Source: VXMO01 sp965219405
Lineage (GTDB): Bacteria > Chloroflexota > Dehalococcoidia > UBA6926
DNA: 64,000 bases
NCBI GenBank assembly: GCA_965219405.1
Contig: OZ244736.1
Location: forward strand, 1,674,001-1,738,000
Direction of reading: 5' to 3'
The position numbers and the translations under genes are program-made. Under the pieces are notes generated by a model. The model had not been told where the DNA came from and did no database searches. It saw nothing but the letters and a program-made list of their open reading frames with translations. The first letter of the stretch is position 1. Each line of letters starts with the position of its first letter. Shown in pieces: positions 1-10,280 of the stretch.

Positions 1-1266
1 ACCGAAGAGGTCGGGGCGCTCATCCTGTTGGCCGCAGCGGCTGCGGCTGTTATCTGGGCCAACTCACCGTGGTCGGGGTCGTACGACAGTTTCTGGCATA
101 CGACCATCGCATTCGAGACGCCCATCATCTCAATCCATGAGGATCTAAAGCACCTGGTCAATGATGGCCTGATGGCCATCTTCTTCTTTGTGGTGGGCCT
201 GGAGATCAAGCGCGAGTTGCTGCACGGGGAACTGTCCAGCGTCAGGAAGGCATCCCTGCCGGTGCTCGCCGCGATTGGCGGCATGGTGGTGCCGGCGCTC
301 ACCTATTTGCTGTTCAACAGCTCGGGCGATGCAGCCGGCGGCTGGGGCATACCCATGGCGACGGACATCGCGTTCGCGATTGGCGTGCTGGCGCTATTGG
401 GGCGACGGGTTCCGGTGGAGCTGCGGGTATTTTTGCTGGGGTTGGCTGTGGTCGACGATCTAGGCGCAATCACGGTCATTGCCCTCTTCTATACGGACAC
501 AATCGCGTGGTCGAGTCTCTGGATTTCGCTGGCTATTCTCGCGGCGGCGGCGGTGAGCGTCCGCCTTGGGATTCGTTCCATGGTCTTCTATATCGCTCTC
601 GGTGTTTCCATGTGGTACTTCTTCCTGGAATCCGGAGTGCACGCGACTCTGGCAGGTGTGCTTCTTGCAGCAATTGTCCCCGCCGGATCGGCGCGGGGCC
701 GCAATGAATACGCCACTGCCCTAGACGATCGCCTGCACGACTATCGCCTTGCGATGTCCAATGGGGACGAGGAGCACGCGGAAATCGTCCTTGAGGAAAT
801 CGAGAGGGTCAACCGAAGCACAGAGGCGCCGCTGGAGCGGCTGGAGCACATGATTCATCCGTGGGTGAGCCTCGCCATTCTGCCGCTGTTCGCGCTGGCG
901 AATGCGGGAATCACGATAACGGCAGACACGCTGAGCGCCGCAGCGGAGAGCGGGATCACCATCGGCATCGCGGCAGGTCTTCTTGCGGGCAAGTCGATAG
1001 GTATTCTGGGTATCACGTGGCTTGCGGTCCGCCTGGGCATCGGCCAGCTGCCGGCGGCGGTGACCTGGATGCATGTGCTGGGTGTAGGTTTCCTGGCGGG
1101 TATCGGCTTCACGGTAGCGATCTTTATTTCGGGCATTGCGTTTGATGATCCGGCCCTTGTTGATCAGGCAAAGATGGGCATATTCGTCGCGTCCGTTGCC
1201 GCGGCGGTCATCGGATATGCGCTTCTGCGGCTGTCCGGCAACAGGGACACCCAAGCAACTTCATAG
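1..1266 (+). CDS. nhaA: Na+/H+ antiporter NhaA, 5' end cut by window edge
   Basis: This is a plasma-membrane sodium/proton antiporter for pH and sodium homeostasis. The reading frame is open from base 1 (TEEVGALILLAAAAAV...WANSPW), so the real start lies upstream and about 10-25 residues are missing. The hallmark MATDIAFAIGVLALLG segment is followed by GLAVVDDLGAI, whose adjacent aspartates are the ion-binding pair of the family. About eleven to twelve hydrophobic segments follow the NhaA pattern, with a hydrophilic cytoplasmic loop around bases 700-840. The downstream neighbour is a short leader-like ORF on the same strand, 127 nt away, so the two are probably not co-translated. Confidence 0.95.
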   Translation, partial: TEEVGALILLAAAAAAVIWANSPWSGSYDSFWHTTIAFETPIISIHEDLKHLVNDGLMAIFFFVVGLEIKRELLHGELSSVRKASLPVLAAIGGMVVPALTYLLFNSSGDAAGGWGIPMATDIAFAIGVLALLGRRVPVELRVFLLGLAVVDDLGAITVIALFYTDTIAWSSLWISLAILAAAAVSVRLGIRSMVFYIALGVSMWYFFLESGVHATLAGVLLAAIVPAGSARGRNEYATALDDRLHDYRLAMSNGDEEHAEIVLEEIERVNRSTEAPLERLEHMIHPWVSLAILPLFALANAGITITADTLSAAAESGITIGIAAGLLAGKSIGILGITWLAVRLGIGQLPAAVTWMHVLGVGFLAGIGFTVAIFISGIAFDDPALVDQAKMGIFVASVAAAVIGYALLRLSGNRDTQATS

Positions 1267-1351
1267 GCTGTCCCGGCTTGACGATTACTGAGAAAGAGGG
1301 GCAGCATTTTGCCCTCAACTATCCACGAGGTGCTCCGACATCAACGTGTTA

Positions 1352-1357
1352 TATACT
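1352..1357 (+). promoter_or_regulatory. possible -10 box before the 20-codon ORF
   Basis: TATACT is a good -10 hexamer 36 nt upstream of the ATG at 1394. No convincing -35 hexamer is visible at 16-18 nt spacing, so this is tentative. Confidence 0.35.
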
Positions 1358-1393
1358 TGACTCATCTTGAGAAGAGAGGAGGTGATTTGGCAC

Positions 1394-1456
1394 ATGTCTT
1401 TACCTAGACAGCCAGAGCTTATTTCAACGGAATCGGAAGAGGTGAGCAAAGGCTAA
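1394..1456 (+). CDS. 20-residue leader-like peptide upstream of galU
   Basis: The ATG is preceded by AGGAGGTGAT (1377-1386), a near-perfect anti-16S match with a 7-nt spacer, which is far stronger than most start sites in this window. The peptide is MSLPRQPELISTESEEVSKG and ends at TAA. Two hairpins follow directly: CGCCAA/TTGGCG (1469-1491) and a terminator (1500-1529). galU begins 142 nt further on. Either this is a free-standing small protein gene or a leader peptide in an attenuator controlling galU. There is no run of one amino acid that would name a sensed metabolite. It is the only coding signal in the 332-nt gap between nhaA and galU. Confidence 0.5.
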   Translation: MSLPRQPELISTESEEVSKG

Positions 1457-1499
1457 CCCAGCGCCAGGCGCCAATACGTTGACCTTTGGCGACTGGGAG

Positions 1500-1530
1500 A
1501 AGGGGGCTTGGCTTCGGCTGAGCCCCCTTT
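1500..1530 (+). terminator. rho-independent terminator / attenuator hairpin
   Basis: AAGGGGGCT (1500-1508) pairs with AGCCCCCTT (1521-1529). The stem continues as GGC-TTCG-GCT to a UUCG tetraloop. The 3' side runs into TTTGCTTTG. It lies 43 nt after the small ORF stop and 69 nt before galU. Confidence 0.7.
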
Positions 1531-1598
1531 GCTTTGTGTCCGCGAGCGGCGTGTCAGCGTGGGGAAAGCCGCGATCGCTTTAGGAGCAGGAGGGGCGA

Positions 1599-2492
1599 GT
1601 GAACGAACAGATTCCCGGTATTAGCAAGGCGGTCATCGCGGCGGGAGGTCGTGGAACCCGCTTCCTGCCGGCGACTCTCGCTATCCCCAAGGAGATCCTG
1701 CCGATCTTCGATCGTCCCATGCTCTTCTACGCGCTTGAGGAGGCGGCGAACTCAGGCCTTAAAGAGGTAGTGCTGATCAGCGCGCCGGGCAAGGCGGTGA
1801 TGGAGAACTATGTGACGCTGCGCGGGGAGGCACTGGCCAAGGCTCTTGGAGAGCACCCAAGCGCGCCGGACGTTCAACGGCTCATGGACTCGTTGTCAGT
1901 CACCATCGTCCACCAGAATGAGCCGCTTGGTCTCGGCCACGCTATCTTGCAGGCGGCAGATGCGGTGGGGGAGGAGCCGTTTGCCGTCATTTTGCCTGAC
2001 GATATTGTCGATGTGGAGACGCCGGTGTTGGCGCAGATGCTGGCGGCATTTCGCAATCATCCCGGCATCCACGTGGGGGTTGAGCGAGTGCCGGGCGAGG
2101 CAATCTCGGCGTATGGCGTCGTCGCCGTTGAACCAGCGGACAGGGAAAACGAGCGGGTGTATCGGGTGACGGGCATGGTTGAGAAGCCGGAGCCGGCCGA
2201 CGCGCCCTCCGATCTGGGAATTGTTGGTCGCTACATCTTTCCCGGCGCAATCTTTGACGCGATACGACGGACGCCGCCCGGCGCGAAGAATGAAATCCAG
2301 ATTACGGACGCGATGGAAGTCCTGCGCCAGGAGGGAACCCCGACATTTGCATTTGCTTTTGACGGCGTGCGCTACGACGCGGGCAATCCCCTGGGTCATT
2401 TGCGCGCAGCGGTGTCCTTTGCGCTGGCGCGGCCCGACACCTCGGAACAGGCCCGCGCAATGCTGGAGGAAGCTCTTTCACAAGCGGGGTAA
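1599..2492 (+). CDS. galU: UTP-glucose-1-phosphate uridylyltransferase
   Basis: It makes UDP-glucose from UTP and glucose-1-phosphate in the cytoplasm, for polysaccharide and glycolipid synthesis. The N-terminal nucleotide-binding loop AAGGRGTRFLPAT (residues about 14-26) is followed by PKEILPIFDRPML, and MVEKPEP carries the substrate lysine. The NEIQITDAMEVL segment and total length (297 residues) match the family. The GTG start at 1599 is chosen for the purine-rich AGGAGCAGGAGGGG just upstream. The gene may be controlled by the leader ORF and terminator before it. Confidence 0.95.
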   Translation: MNEQIPGISKAVIAAGGRGTRFLPATLAIPKEILPIFDRPMLFYALEEAANSGLKEVVLISAPGKAVMENYVTLRGEALAKALGEHPSAPDVQRLMDSLSVTIVHQNEPLGLGHAILQAADAVGEEPFAVILPDDIVDVETPVLAQMLAAFRNHPGIHVGVERVPGEAISAYGVVAVEPADRENERVYRVTGMVEKPEPADAPSDLGIVGRYIFPGAIFDAIRRTPPGAKNEIQITDAMEVLRQEGTPTFAFAFDGVRYDAGNPLGHLRAAVSFALARPDTSEQARAMLEEALSQAG

Positions 2493-2514
2493 CAGCGACC
2501 ACAACACGCCTCGA

Positions 2515-2544
2515 TTGGACTTGGTTTTGAAATTGGTCTAAAAT
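2515..2544 (+). promoter_or_regulatory. ftsK promoter, leaderless geometry
   Basis: TTGGAC (2515-2520), an 18-nt spacer, then TAAAAT (2539-2544). The ATG at 2554 is 9 nt after the -10, so the predicted transcript start is within about 3 nt of the ATG. No Shine-Dalgarno is present. Confidence 0.65.
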
Positions 2545-2553
2545 AACGGCGCT

Positions 2554-5523
2554 ATGGCTGAGACAACTGCCACTCGGCGCGCGCCCAAGCGAGCGAGAGT
2601 AGCCGACGCTAAGAATACCGCCGTCGGCCACGGCTCCTCAAAGCTGCGCATCTTCGGCATCCTTGTATTGTTGGGCATCGCCGGCGGTTCAATCGCGGTC
2701 GCATTATGGCAGCCTCCTGAACTGACGGAACGGCTGGCGTCGGCGTGGAATTACGCGGGGCCATGGCTGATTATCGGCCCTGCGTTCCTCATTTCGACCT
2801 ATATTGCGCTTCGCATCTCCGGGTTCACCAACGCGCGAGTCTGGCGGTGGGCAGCCGCGACACTGCTCGGCACGGCAGCGATTCTAATCACCATACATTT
2901 TGTCGGCTTCACGGAAATGTGGGGCGTCCCCACCGAGAATAGCCTCTCCGTCTATCTTGTTGATTTTCCGGACCTCGCCGTCGTCGGGATTCTCGCCGGA
3001 CTCGCTCTCATAACGGTCATTCTCCTTTCGCCTATCGGCACAATCAGGGCCGCGAGAGCATCCGGACGAGCAGGCCGCGCGGCAGGCGTGGCGAGCGCGA
3101 GCGCTGCGGCTGCCGGTGGCGCAGCTGCCAAGCGCAGGGTGCAAGACGCGCGGGCGTCCCGGGCGCGCACCGATGAGGAGAAGGCGTCCGAGCTGGATGA
3201 GGCTCCTATTCCACGCACGCGGATCGTCGTGCCCGAGCCTGCGCGCGCCACGGTGAGGCCACGGTATCCGGAGCCGGTCGGCGTTGTCCGTGACCAGCAA
3301 CAACGAACGCAACAGGAAATAGAGACGGCCAAGGGCGGAGGGACGGCGCAAGAGCAACGTCCCCGCATCGTCATACCCGGCGTCCCCAGCAACAAGGAGG
3401 CGGATGACTCCACACAAGCATTTCGTGAACGGTATGTCCGCTCTGAGGAAACGGGGACTATCGAAGAACTCGCCAACCAAGAGAATGCGGCGGCAATGGA
3501 GGAGAAGCCTCTGCTCATCCCGCCTCCCGGCCTTAGCAACGCCGATGAACGCAAGGACGAGCGCCTTCCCCATTCTGACGTGAAGGGTGAAGGATTCGGC
3601 ATGAATCCTGACGAGGTCAATGAGATGGGACTGAGGGACCCGCTCGCCTTCACCGATCATGATGTGGAAGACGAGGAGACTATCTGGAATCTCGACGAGC
3701 ACATTGAGTTGCCCAGCGAAGACTCAGTCGATGAATCCATCGAGAATATGGAAGATGTCGACGAATGGGACTCTGAGCGAGACCAACTTGATACGACGGC
3801 AGACGGTCTCGTCCTGGTGCAAGACAGACTTGAGTCGGCGGACGACGAGCTACAAGAGCTAGAGGAAGAGGCGGTTGCCGCTGTCGCCCGCAGCGACCAG
3901 GCGCTACTGGACTCCCTCGATCCGTTCGCCGGCTTGCCCACGGTGGCGTGGAAATTCCCTACCTTCAAGCTATTTGACGAGCAGCCGCCCGCGGACGTCG
4001 ACACCGAATCACACCTGGAAACGGCGGAGGCCATCCAGGAAACTCTCCAGGAGTACGGCATTGAGGTTGAGGTGACGGAGGTTCGCCCCGGCCCGACCGT
4101 GACGCTGTACGGAGTGCGGCCCGGGTGGGACAGGCGCTATCGAACCGTCCGGGAGCGGAACGAAGAAGGTCAGTTAGTCGCCCGGCGTCAGGAAGTGGGA
4201 CGAACACGCGTCAAGGTAGACGCAATCTCCAAGCTCGACGACGACCTCGCGCTACAGCTTAAGGCCGCAAGCGTGCGTATCGAAACCATCCAGGGCACGA
4301 ACCTTGTGGGAGTCGAGGTACCGAACGCGACGGCGGAGACGGTCTACATGCGCCCGCAGCTTGAGAGCGACGCCTATCACAAGGCACGGGGCAAGAGCAT
4401 GCTGGCGTTCCCGCTCGGCAAAGGCAGCGGCGGCGAGCCTGTGGTTGCAGACCTCGCCAGGATGCCCCACCTGCTTGTGGCGGGTTCAACGGGCAGCGGA
4501 AAGAGCGTCTTTGTCAACAGCCTGATTACGAGCCTTATCACACGCGCTGCGCCGGAAGACCTCCGTTTCGTGATGATCGATCCGAAGCGAGTCGAGTTGA
4601 CCATCTATAACGGCATCCCCCATTTGATTACGCCCGTCATTGTCGACACGCAGAAAGTCGTCAACGCCTTGCAATGGATGATGCAGCAGATGGATGATCG
4701 GCTTGAAATGTTGGCGCAGCAGGGCGCGCGCGACATTGCCTCCTACAACGAGAAGGTCGGGGAAGGCAAGCGCATGCCCTATCTCGTCCTCATCGTTGAT
4801 GAGTTGGCGGACCTGATGATGACGTCAGGCAAGGCCGTCGAAAACGGTCTTGTTCGGCTTGCTCAGATGGGACGAGCAACCGGCATCCACCTTGTCGTTG
4901 CAACCCAACGCCCGTCGGTCAACGTCATCACGGGACTCATCAAGGCTAACTTCCCAACACGAATCAGCTTCATGGTGACGTCGTTGGTCGATTCAAGGAC
5001 GATCCTGGACGGGGCGGGCGCAGAGAAGCTGCTGGGACGCGGCGACATGCTCTACCTGCCGCAGGATGCCTCCCGTCCCATCCGCATCCAGAGCGCGTTT
5101 ATTTCGTCGCATGAATCGAATGCTGTTGTCGACGCGTGGCGCGCCCAATCCAAGGGCTATGTGCCGCCGGAGCTGCCTGACCTAATTCAACCGGAGGACA
5201 TCGGCCTGCAATCGCGGGGCCGGAATGGCAGCACGGACGATACGAACGGGAACGGGTCCAAGCGCAACGGCTCAGGCGAGGACGACATCATGGAGCAGGC
5301 GCGCGAATTGGCTGACATCTACAACGGCAAGGTTTCAACATCGCTGCTGCAACGGCGGTTGGGCATCGGCTATCCGCGCGCGGCGCGGCTGCGTGACCGG
5401 CTTGTGGAAGAGGGCGTGGCCGGGGCCGAGATTCCCAACGCTCCAGCGGAGACCGCGGGCCGTGGGATCAGGCGTACCCGCGAAGCGGCTGCGGCAGTAG
5501 AAGAAGACGACGGCGACGAGTAG
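2554..5523 (+). CDS. ftsK: DNA translocase FtsK/SpoIIIE
   Basis: This is a septal ATP-driven DNA pump that clears and orients chromosomes at division. Hydrophobic membrane segments (about residues 30-165) are followed by a basic then strongly acidic Pro/Glu/Asp-rich linker (about 170-450). Next comes the motor with Walker A GSTGSGKS (about 644-651) and Walker B LIVDELADLMM (about 747-757). A C-terminal winged-helix gamma domain (ARELADIYNGKVSTSLLQRR to LVEEG) would bind orienting sequences. The 989-residue length is normal for linker-containing FtsK. The start rests on the promoter immediately upstream and the lack of a better in-frame ATG. A hairpin follows the stop. Confidence 0.95.
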   Translation: MAETTATRRAPKRARVADAKNTAVGHGSSKLRIFGILVLLGIAGGSIAVALWQPPELTERLASAWNYAGPWLIIGPAFLISTYIALRISGFTNARVWRWAAATLLGTAAILITIHFVGFTEMWGVPTENSLSVYLVDFPDLAVVGILAGLALITVILLSPIGTIRAARASGRAGRAAGVASASAAAAGGAAAKRRVQDARASRARTDEEKASELDEAPIPRTRIVVPEPARATVRPRYPEPVGVVRDQQQRTQQEIETAKGGGTAQEQRPRIVIPGVPSNKEADDSTQAFRERYVRSEETGTIEELANQENAAAMEEKPLLIPPPGLSNADERKDERLPHSDVKGEGFGMNPDEVNEMGLRDPLAFTDHDVEDEETIWNLDEHIELPSEDSVDESIENMEDVDEWDSERDQLDTTADGLVLVQDRLESADDELQELEEEAVAAVARSDQALLDSLDPFAGLPTVAWKFPTFKLFDEQPPADVDTESHLETAEAIQETLQEYGIEVEVTEVRPGPTVTLYGVRPGWDRRYRTVRERNEEGQLVARRQEVGRTRVKVDAISKLDDDLALQLKAASVRIETIQGTNLVGVEVPNATAETVYMRPQLESDAYHKARGKSMLAFPLGKGSGGEPVVADLARMPHLLVAGSTGSGKSVFVNSLITSLITRAAPEDLRFVMIDPKRVELTIYNGIPHLITPVIVDTQKVVNALQWMMQQMDDRLEMLAQQGARDIASYNEKVGEGKRMPYLVLIVDELADLMMTSGKAVENGLVRLAQMGRATGIHLVVATQRPSVNVITGLIKANFPTRISFMVTSLVDSRTILDGAGAEKLLGRGDMLYLPQDASRPIRIQSAFISSHESNAVVDAWRAQSKGYVPPELPDLIQPEDIGLQSRGRNGSTDDTNGNGSKRNGSGEDDIMEQARELADIYNGKVSTSLLQRRLGIGYPRAARLRDRLVEEGVAGAEIPNAPAETAGRGIRRTREAAAAVEEDDGDE

Positions 5524-5540
5524 AGATTCGCTCCCCTACC

Positions 5541-5561
5541 CTGCCCGCACTGTGCGGGCAG
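5541..5561 (+). terminator. hairpin after ftsK
   Basis: CTGCCCGC (5541-5548) and GCGGGCAG (5554-5561) form a perfect 8-bp stem with an ACTGT loop, then AAATATTT. The U-tract is weak. It lies 18 nt after the ftsK stop and before the higBA promoter. Confidence 0.5.
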
Positions 5562-5573
5562 AAATATTTCCCT

Positions 5574-5603
5574 TTCGTCAAGCGTACCGATACGCGATAT
5601 GCT
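5574..5603 (+). promoter_or_regulatory. higBA promoter with internal operator palindrome
   Basis: TTCGTC (5574-5579), an 18-nt spacer and TATGCT (5598-5603) precede the higB ATG by 7 nt. Inside the spacer GCGTA-CCGA-TACGC (5582-5595) is an inverted repeat, placed where a HigA dimer would block RNA polymerase. Autoregulation by antitoxin is known for the family; binding here is inferred. Confidence 0.5.
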
Positions 5604-5610
5604 TGTGTTC

Positions 5611-5889
5611 ATGATTAGATCGTTTCACCACCGAGGGCTGAGACGACTCTATGAACGAGACGATTCGAGCAGCATAGGCGCCAACATTCTGAATCGTGTC
5701 ACTACGGCACTGGCAGACCTTGACGACGCCAACAAACCGAGCGACATCGATCTGCCCGGGTACAGGTTGCACCGCCTCAGAGGTGACCGCACAGGGTTGT
5801 GGAGTATGACGATCTCAGGCAACTGGCGGATCACCTTCCGGTTTGAAGATGGTGACGCCTATGATGTCGACTTGGTTGACTATCACTAG
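5611..5889 (+). CDS. higB: HigB-type toxin (RelE superfamily mRNA interferase)
   Basis: The 92-residue protein is a ribosome-dependent mRNase toxin of the plasmid maintenance killer type. Family hallmarks are visible: the MIRSFHHRGLRRLYE start, the central LPGYRLHRLRGDRTGLWS block and the C-terminal SGNWRITFRFEDGDAYDVDLVDYH. The ATG at 5611 is used rather than the earlier in-frame one because homologues begin MI.SF.H.GL and because of the upstream -10 geometry. It precedes higA by 15 nt, the toxin-first order typical of higBA. Confidence 0.92.
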   Translation: MIRSFHHRGLRRLYERDDSSSIGANILNRVTTALADLDDANKPSDIDLPGYRLHRLRGDRTGLWSMTISGNWRITFRFEDGDAYDVDLVDYH

Positions 5890-5904
5890 TGAAGGGGAAA
5901 GATC

Positions 5905-6225
5905 GTGGCCATGAAGAACCCGCCGCACCCAGGGCGCAGCATTAGGGAAAATTGCCTACAGCCGCTTGGCTTGAGCGTCACCGAGGCGGCGGAGGTTCTC
6001 GGCGTCGCGCGACACACCCTGTCACGCGTGCTGAACGGTCACGCCGGCATTTCACCCGAGATGGCCATTCGCCTCGAAAAGGCCGGTTGGTCCAGTGCCG
6101 ATTTCTGGCTGCGTCGACAAACCACCTACGACTTGGCGCAAGCTCGCAAGACCGAGAACCGCATACACGTCAGGCGATACCAGCCACAAAAGGCTGGCGT
6201 CACCCCGTACCCTCGTGACGTCTAG
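5905..6225 (+). CDS. higA: HigA-type antitoxin (XRE helix-turn-helix)
   Basis: It neutralises HigB and probably represses the operon. The PPHPGRSIRENCLQPLGLSVTEAAEVLGVARHTLSRVLNG segment is the HigA-family XRE fold, and the recognition helix lies around ARHTLSRVLNG. GAAGGGGA lies about 7 nt upstream of the GTG start; an ATG two codons on is equally possible. The stop codon TAG shares the tetranucleotide CTAG with the stop of the convergent Mrp gene, so the two coding regions overlap by 4 nt. Confidence 0.92.
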   Translation: MAMKNPPHPGRSIRENCLQPLGLSVTEAAEVLGVARHTLSRVLNGHAGISPEMAIRLEKAGWSSADFWLRRQTTYDLAQARKTENRIHVRRYQPQKAGVTPYPRDV

Positions 6226-7055
6226 GACGCGATTTGGGCGGCCGGTGTCACTTCCTTGACGCGGTCGATCATTCCCTCGGCGATGTCCCGGTAACGCTTC
6301 TGCGCCTTCTTGTGCTTGATGACCGCGAGGTCCGGGCCGATGTCGCTGAAGTCCCGTGATAATTCCAACCGACCCAGGAAGGGCACATCGAGGTCGTTCG
6401 CGAGTACCTCTCCACCGCCCTTGCCGAAGATGTCGCCGGACATGTTTTCGACGACGCCGAGGATGTCAATGTTCATCTTCTTGATCATGTTGATGGAACG
6501 CTTGGCGTCGAGGACGGCGAGGTCCTGCGGGGTGGTCACCACGACGAAACCGTGCAGTTGAAGGGTCTGCATGATGGTCAGCGGCGCGTCAGACGTGCCG
6601 GGGGGCAGGTCCACGATTAGATACTCGAGATCACCCCATTCAGTAAGCTCCAGGAACTGGTTGATGGCGTTGGTGACCATCGGGCCTCGCCAGATGATCG
6701 CCTCCTCCTCATTCTCCTGGAAGGAGGCCATGGAGATCGTCTTGACTCCGGCTCGCTGCGGTGGATGGAGCACGCCATCCACATAGCGGGGGCGCTCCGC
6801 AATCCCGAGGAGTTTGTCCGCGTTGGGGCAGTCAATGTCAGCGTCCAGCAGCCCGACGGAGTGTCCCATCTGCGACAGGGCGACTGCCAGATTAACGGCC
6901 ACCGTGGTCTTGCCCACACCACCCTTGCCGCTGTAGACGGCGACGCGGTATTGGATCTGGTTGAGGTGCTCCGCGATCTTTTTGCGCCGATCCCACGTCT
7001 TCATCATGGAACCGAGGCGCGCGCGGGCCTGATCATTCATTCCGGGTTGAGCCAC
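6222..7055 (-). CDS. Mrp/NBP35-family P-loop ATPase without CxxC
   Basis: Family members carry iron-sulfur clusters or act as MinD-like ATPases. The deviant Walker A YSGKGGVGKTTVAVNLA (about residues 42-58), LLDADIDCPN, YLIVDLPPGTSD and VVTTPQDLAVLDAKR all fit Mrp/ApbC. Unusually, the segment that normally reads NMS...CP.C...F is shortened to NMSGDIFGKGGGEVLA, so the cysteine pair that bridges the cluster is absent. There is also no N-terminal DUF59 domain. The GTG start has GAGAGGGG just upstream. A cluster-carrier role is therefore uncertain and an ATPase of other function is possible. Confidence 0.85.
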   Translation of the reverse strand: MAQPGMNDQARARLGSMMKTWDRRKKIAEHLNQIQYRVAVYSGKGGVGKTTVAVNLAVALSQMGHSVGLLDADIDCPNADKLLGIAERPRYVDGVLHPPQRAGVKTISMASFQENEEEAIIWRGPMVTNAINQFLELTEWGDLEYLIVDLPPGTSDAPLTIMQTLQLHGFVVVTTPQDLAVLDAKRSINMIKKMNIDILGVVENMSGDIFGKGGGEVLANDLDVPFLGRLELSRDFSDIGPDLAVIKHKKAQKRYRDIAEGMIDRVKEVTPAAQIAS

Positions 7056-7169
7056 TGTCTTCCCCTCTCCGTGCTGTACGGCGACGCGCCTGTGACCAAC
7101 GCACCGCCACCCTTTTCATTCTAGCGGGTTAACTCCAACGGTTTAGGAACTGTGAACGCCGGGCGCGTC

Positions 7170-8189
7170 TCAGTTAGGTATCAGTTCAAGTATCTGCGCA
7201 GCGTCTTCCGGATTTGACGATGCGGCAACCTGTATATCGCCCTGTCTGACCTGCGCGAGCACGATTGCGCCCTCACCCTCGTAGCGGTAATAGCGGCCGG
7301 TTCGAGATTCGACCCTGTCCAGACCGGCTCGCAGCGCTCCAACGTTGAATCCCCACGAAACGAGGGGGGCCGGCACTCCGGTCTGGGCGATGGCGAGCGC
7401 GGTTATCCCATGGGTCGCCAATTCTTCGGTCGCAGTATTCACGCTCAGCTCGGGGAGGGAGTCGCCGTAAACTGCAAAGACGGCGTTGTCCAACTGGAGT
7501 GTCTCAAGCATCTCACCGAACTGGGTGAGGTCAATGATGCCCTGCCCCGCGAGCCAATCAAGTATCTCGTTCATGCGCTCCGGAGGAACCTGTGTGAACC
7601 CTGCGGCAAGCACAGGCTTTGGCGGCGCTTGCGGCAGGTTGAGGGCGTTGCGCCACATTCCCGTTTGAACCAACTGCTCGTTGGAGATGAAGACTTTGTC
7701 ATTCAGCGCGCTACGCATTGACCAAACCTGCACCTGGTCGCCAAGAACGACCTCTGCGTCACGCCCATTCCTGTTGGCCCACGTTGACACACCCGCATCA
7801 ACGCGTGAGAGCACATTGTGTGCGGAAATCGCATCGATCTCGTTGCCAAATGAGAAGCGAATGGTTGTGGTAATCGCTCCCTGATCCATGTCAGCAGGAC
7901 TCAACCAAAGGGAGATCGAGCGAGCTTCTGCCCGCCAGGGGATAGTCGAACCGTCTCGTTGCCTGAGGTTCGCACTGATATTGATTGTCGAATCGTCACC
8001 GGGCGGCTTCACAAAGATGTAGCCGCCAATGGGCACGTCGGGAACCTGTTCACCGAAGCCCTCAGGAACACCGGGATCGCCGTCAACGGACAGGCGCTCA
8101 ACACAACCCGTGAGAGCGATGGCGCTGAGTGTCAGGAGGGTGGCCGGGAGAAGCCGACCAAGTCCGGGAAGTGTGCGCAGCGCAAACAT
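7170..8189 (-). CDS. predicted lipoprotein, unknown function
   Basis: A basic N-terminus and hydrophobic stretch end in the lipobox LTGC at about residues 26-29, so the mature 310-residue protein should be lipid-anchored outside the membrane. I do not recognise the mature domain. It is soluble-looking, rich in beta-type hydrophobic alternation, and contains short helical parts such as PPERMNEILDWLAGQGI. It starts 3 nt after the uvrB stop, so it is probably co-transcribed with uvrB, but nothing suggests a repair function. Confidence 0.75.
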   Translation of the reverse strand: MFALRTLPGLGRLLPATLLTLSAIALTGCVERLSVDGDPGVPEGFGEQVPDVPIGGYIFVKPPGDDSTINISANLRQRDGSTIPWRAEARSISLWLSPADMDQGAITTTIRFSFGNEIDAISAHNVLSRVDAGVSTWANRNGRDAEVVLGDQVQVWSMRSALNDKVFISNEQLVQTGMWRNALNLPQAPPKPVLAAGFTQVPPERMNEILDWLAGQGIIDLTQFGEMLETLQLDNAVFAVYGDSLPELSVNTATEELATHGITALAIAQTGVPAPLVSWGFNVGALRAGLDRVESRTGRYYRYEGEGAIVLAQVRQGDIQVAASSNPEDAAQILELIPN

Positions 8190-8192
8190 GAA

Positions 8193-10196
<2,004 letters not shown>

Positions 10197-10234
10197 TTGC
10201 CTGATCCTGACTGCGAGCTCCCACACCGAACGCA

Positions 10235-10255
10235 CACCCTAGTGTAACAAGGGTG
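10235..10255 (-). promoter_or_regulatory. inverted repeat overlapping uvrB -10 region
   Basis: CACCCT (10235-10240) and AGGGTG (10250-10255) are separated by 9 nt containing, on the minus strand, the hexamer TACACT (10246-10241). The position suits a repressor site on uvrB. It does not match the usual LexA boxes I know, so an SOS role is only a guess. Confidence 0.35.
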
Positions 10256-10280
10256 GAATGAAAGCGGGGCTTATGCCTTC

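Noticed and set aside
10235..10255. LexA (SOS) box in front of uvrB
   Set aside because: The inverted repeat CACCCT/AGGGTG does not match LexA boxes known to me, so it is listed only as an unassigned repeat.
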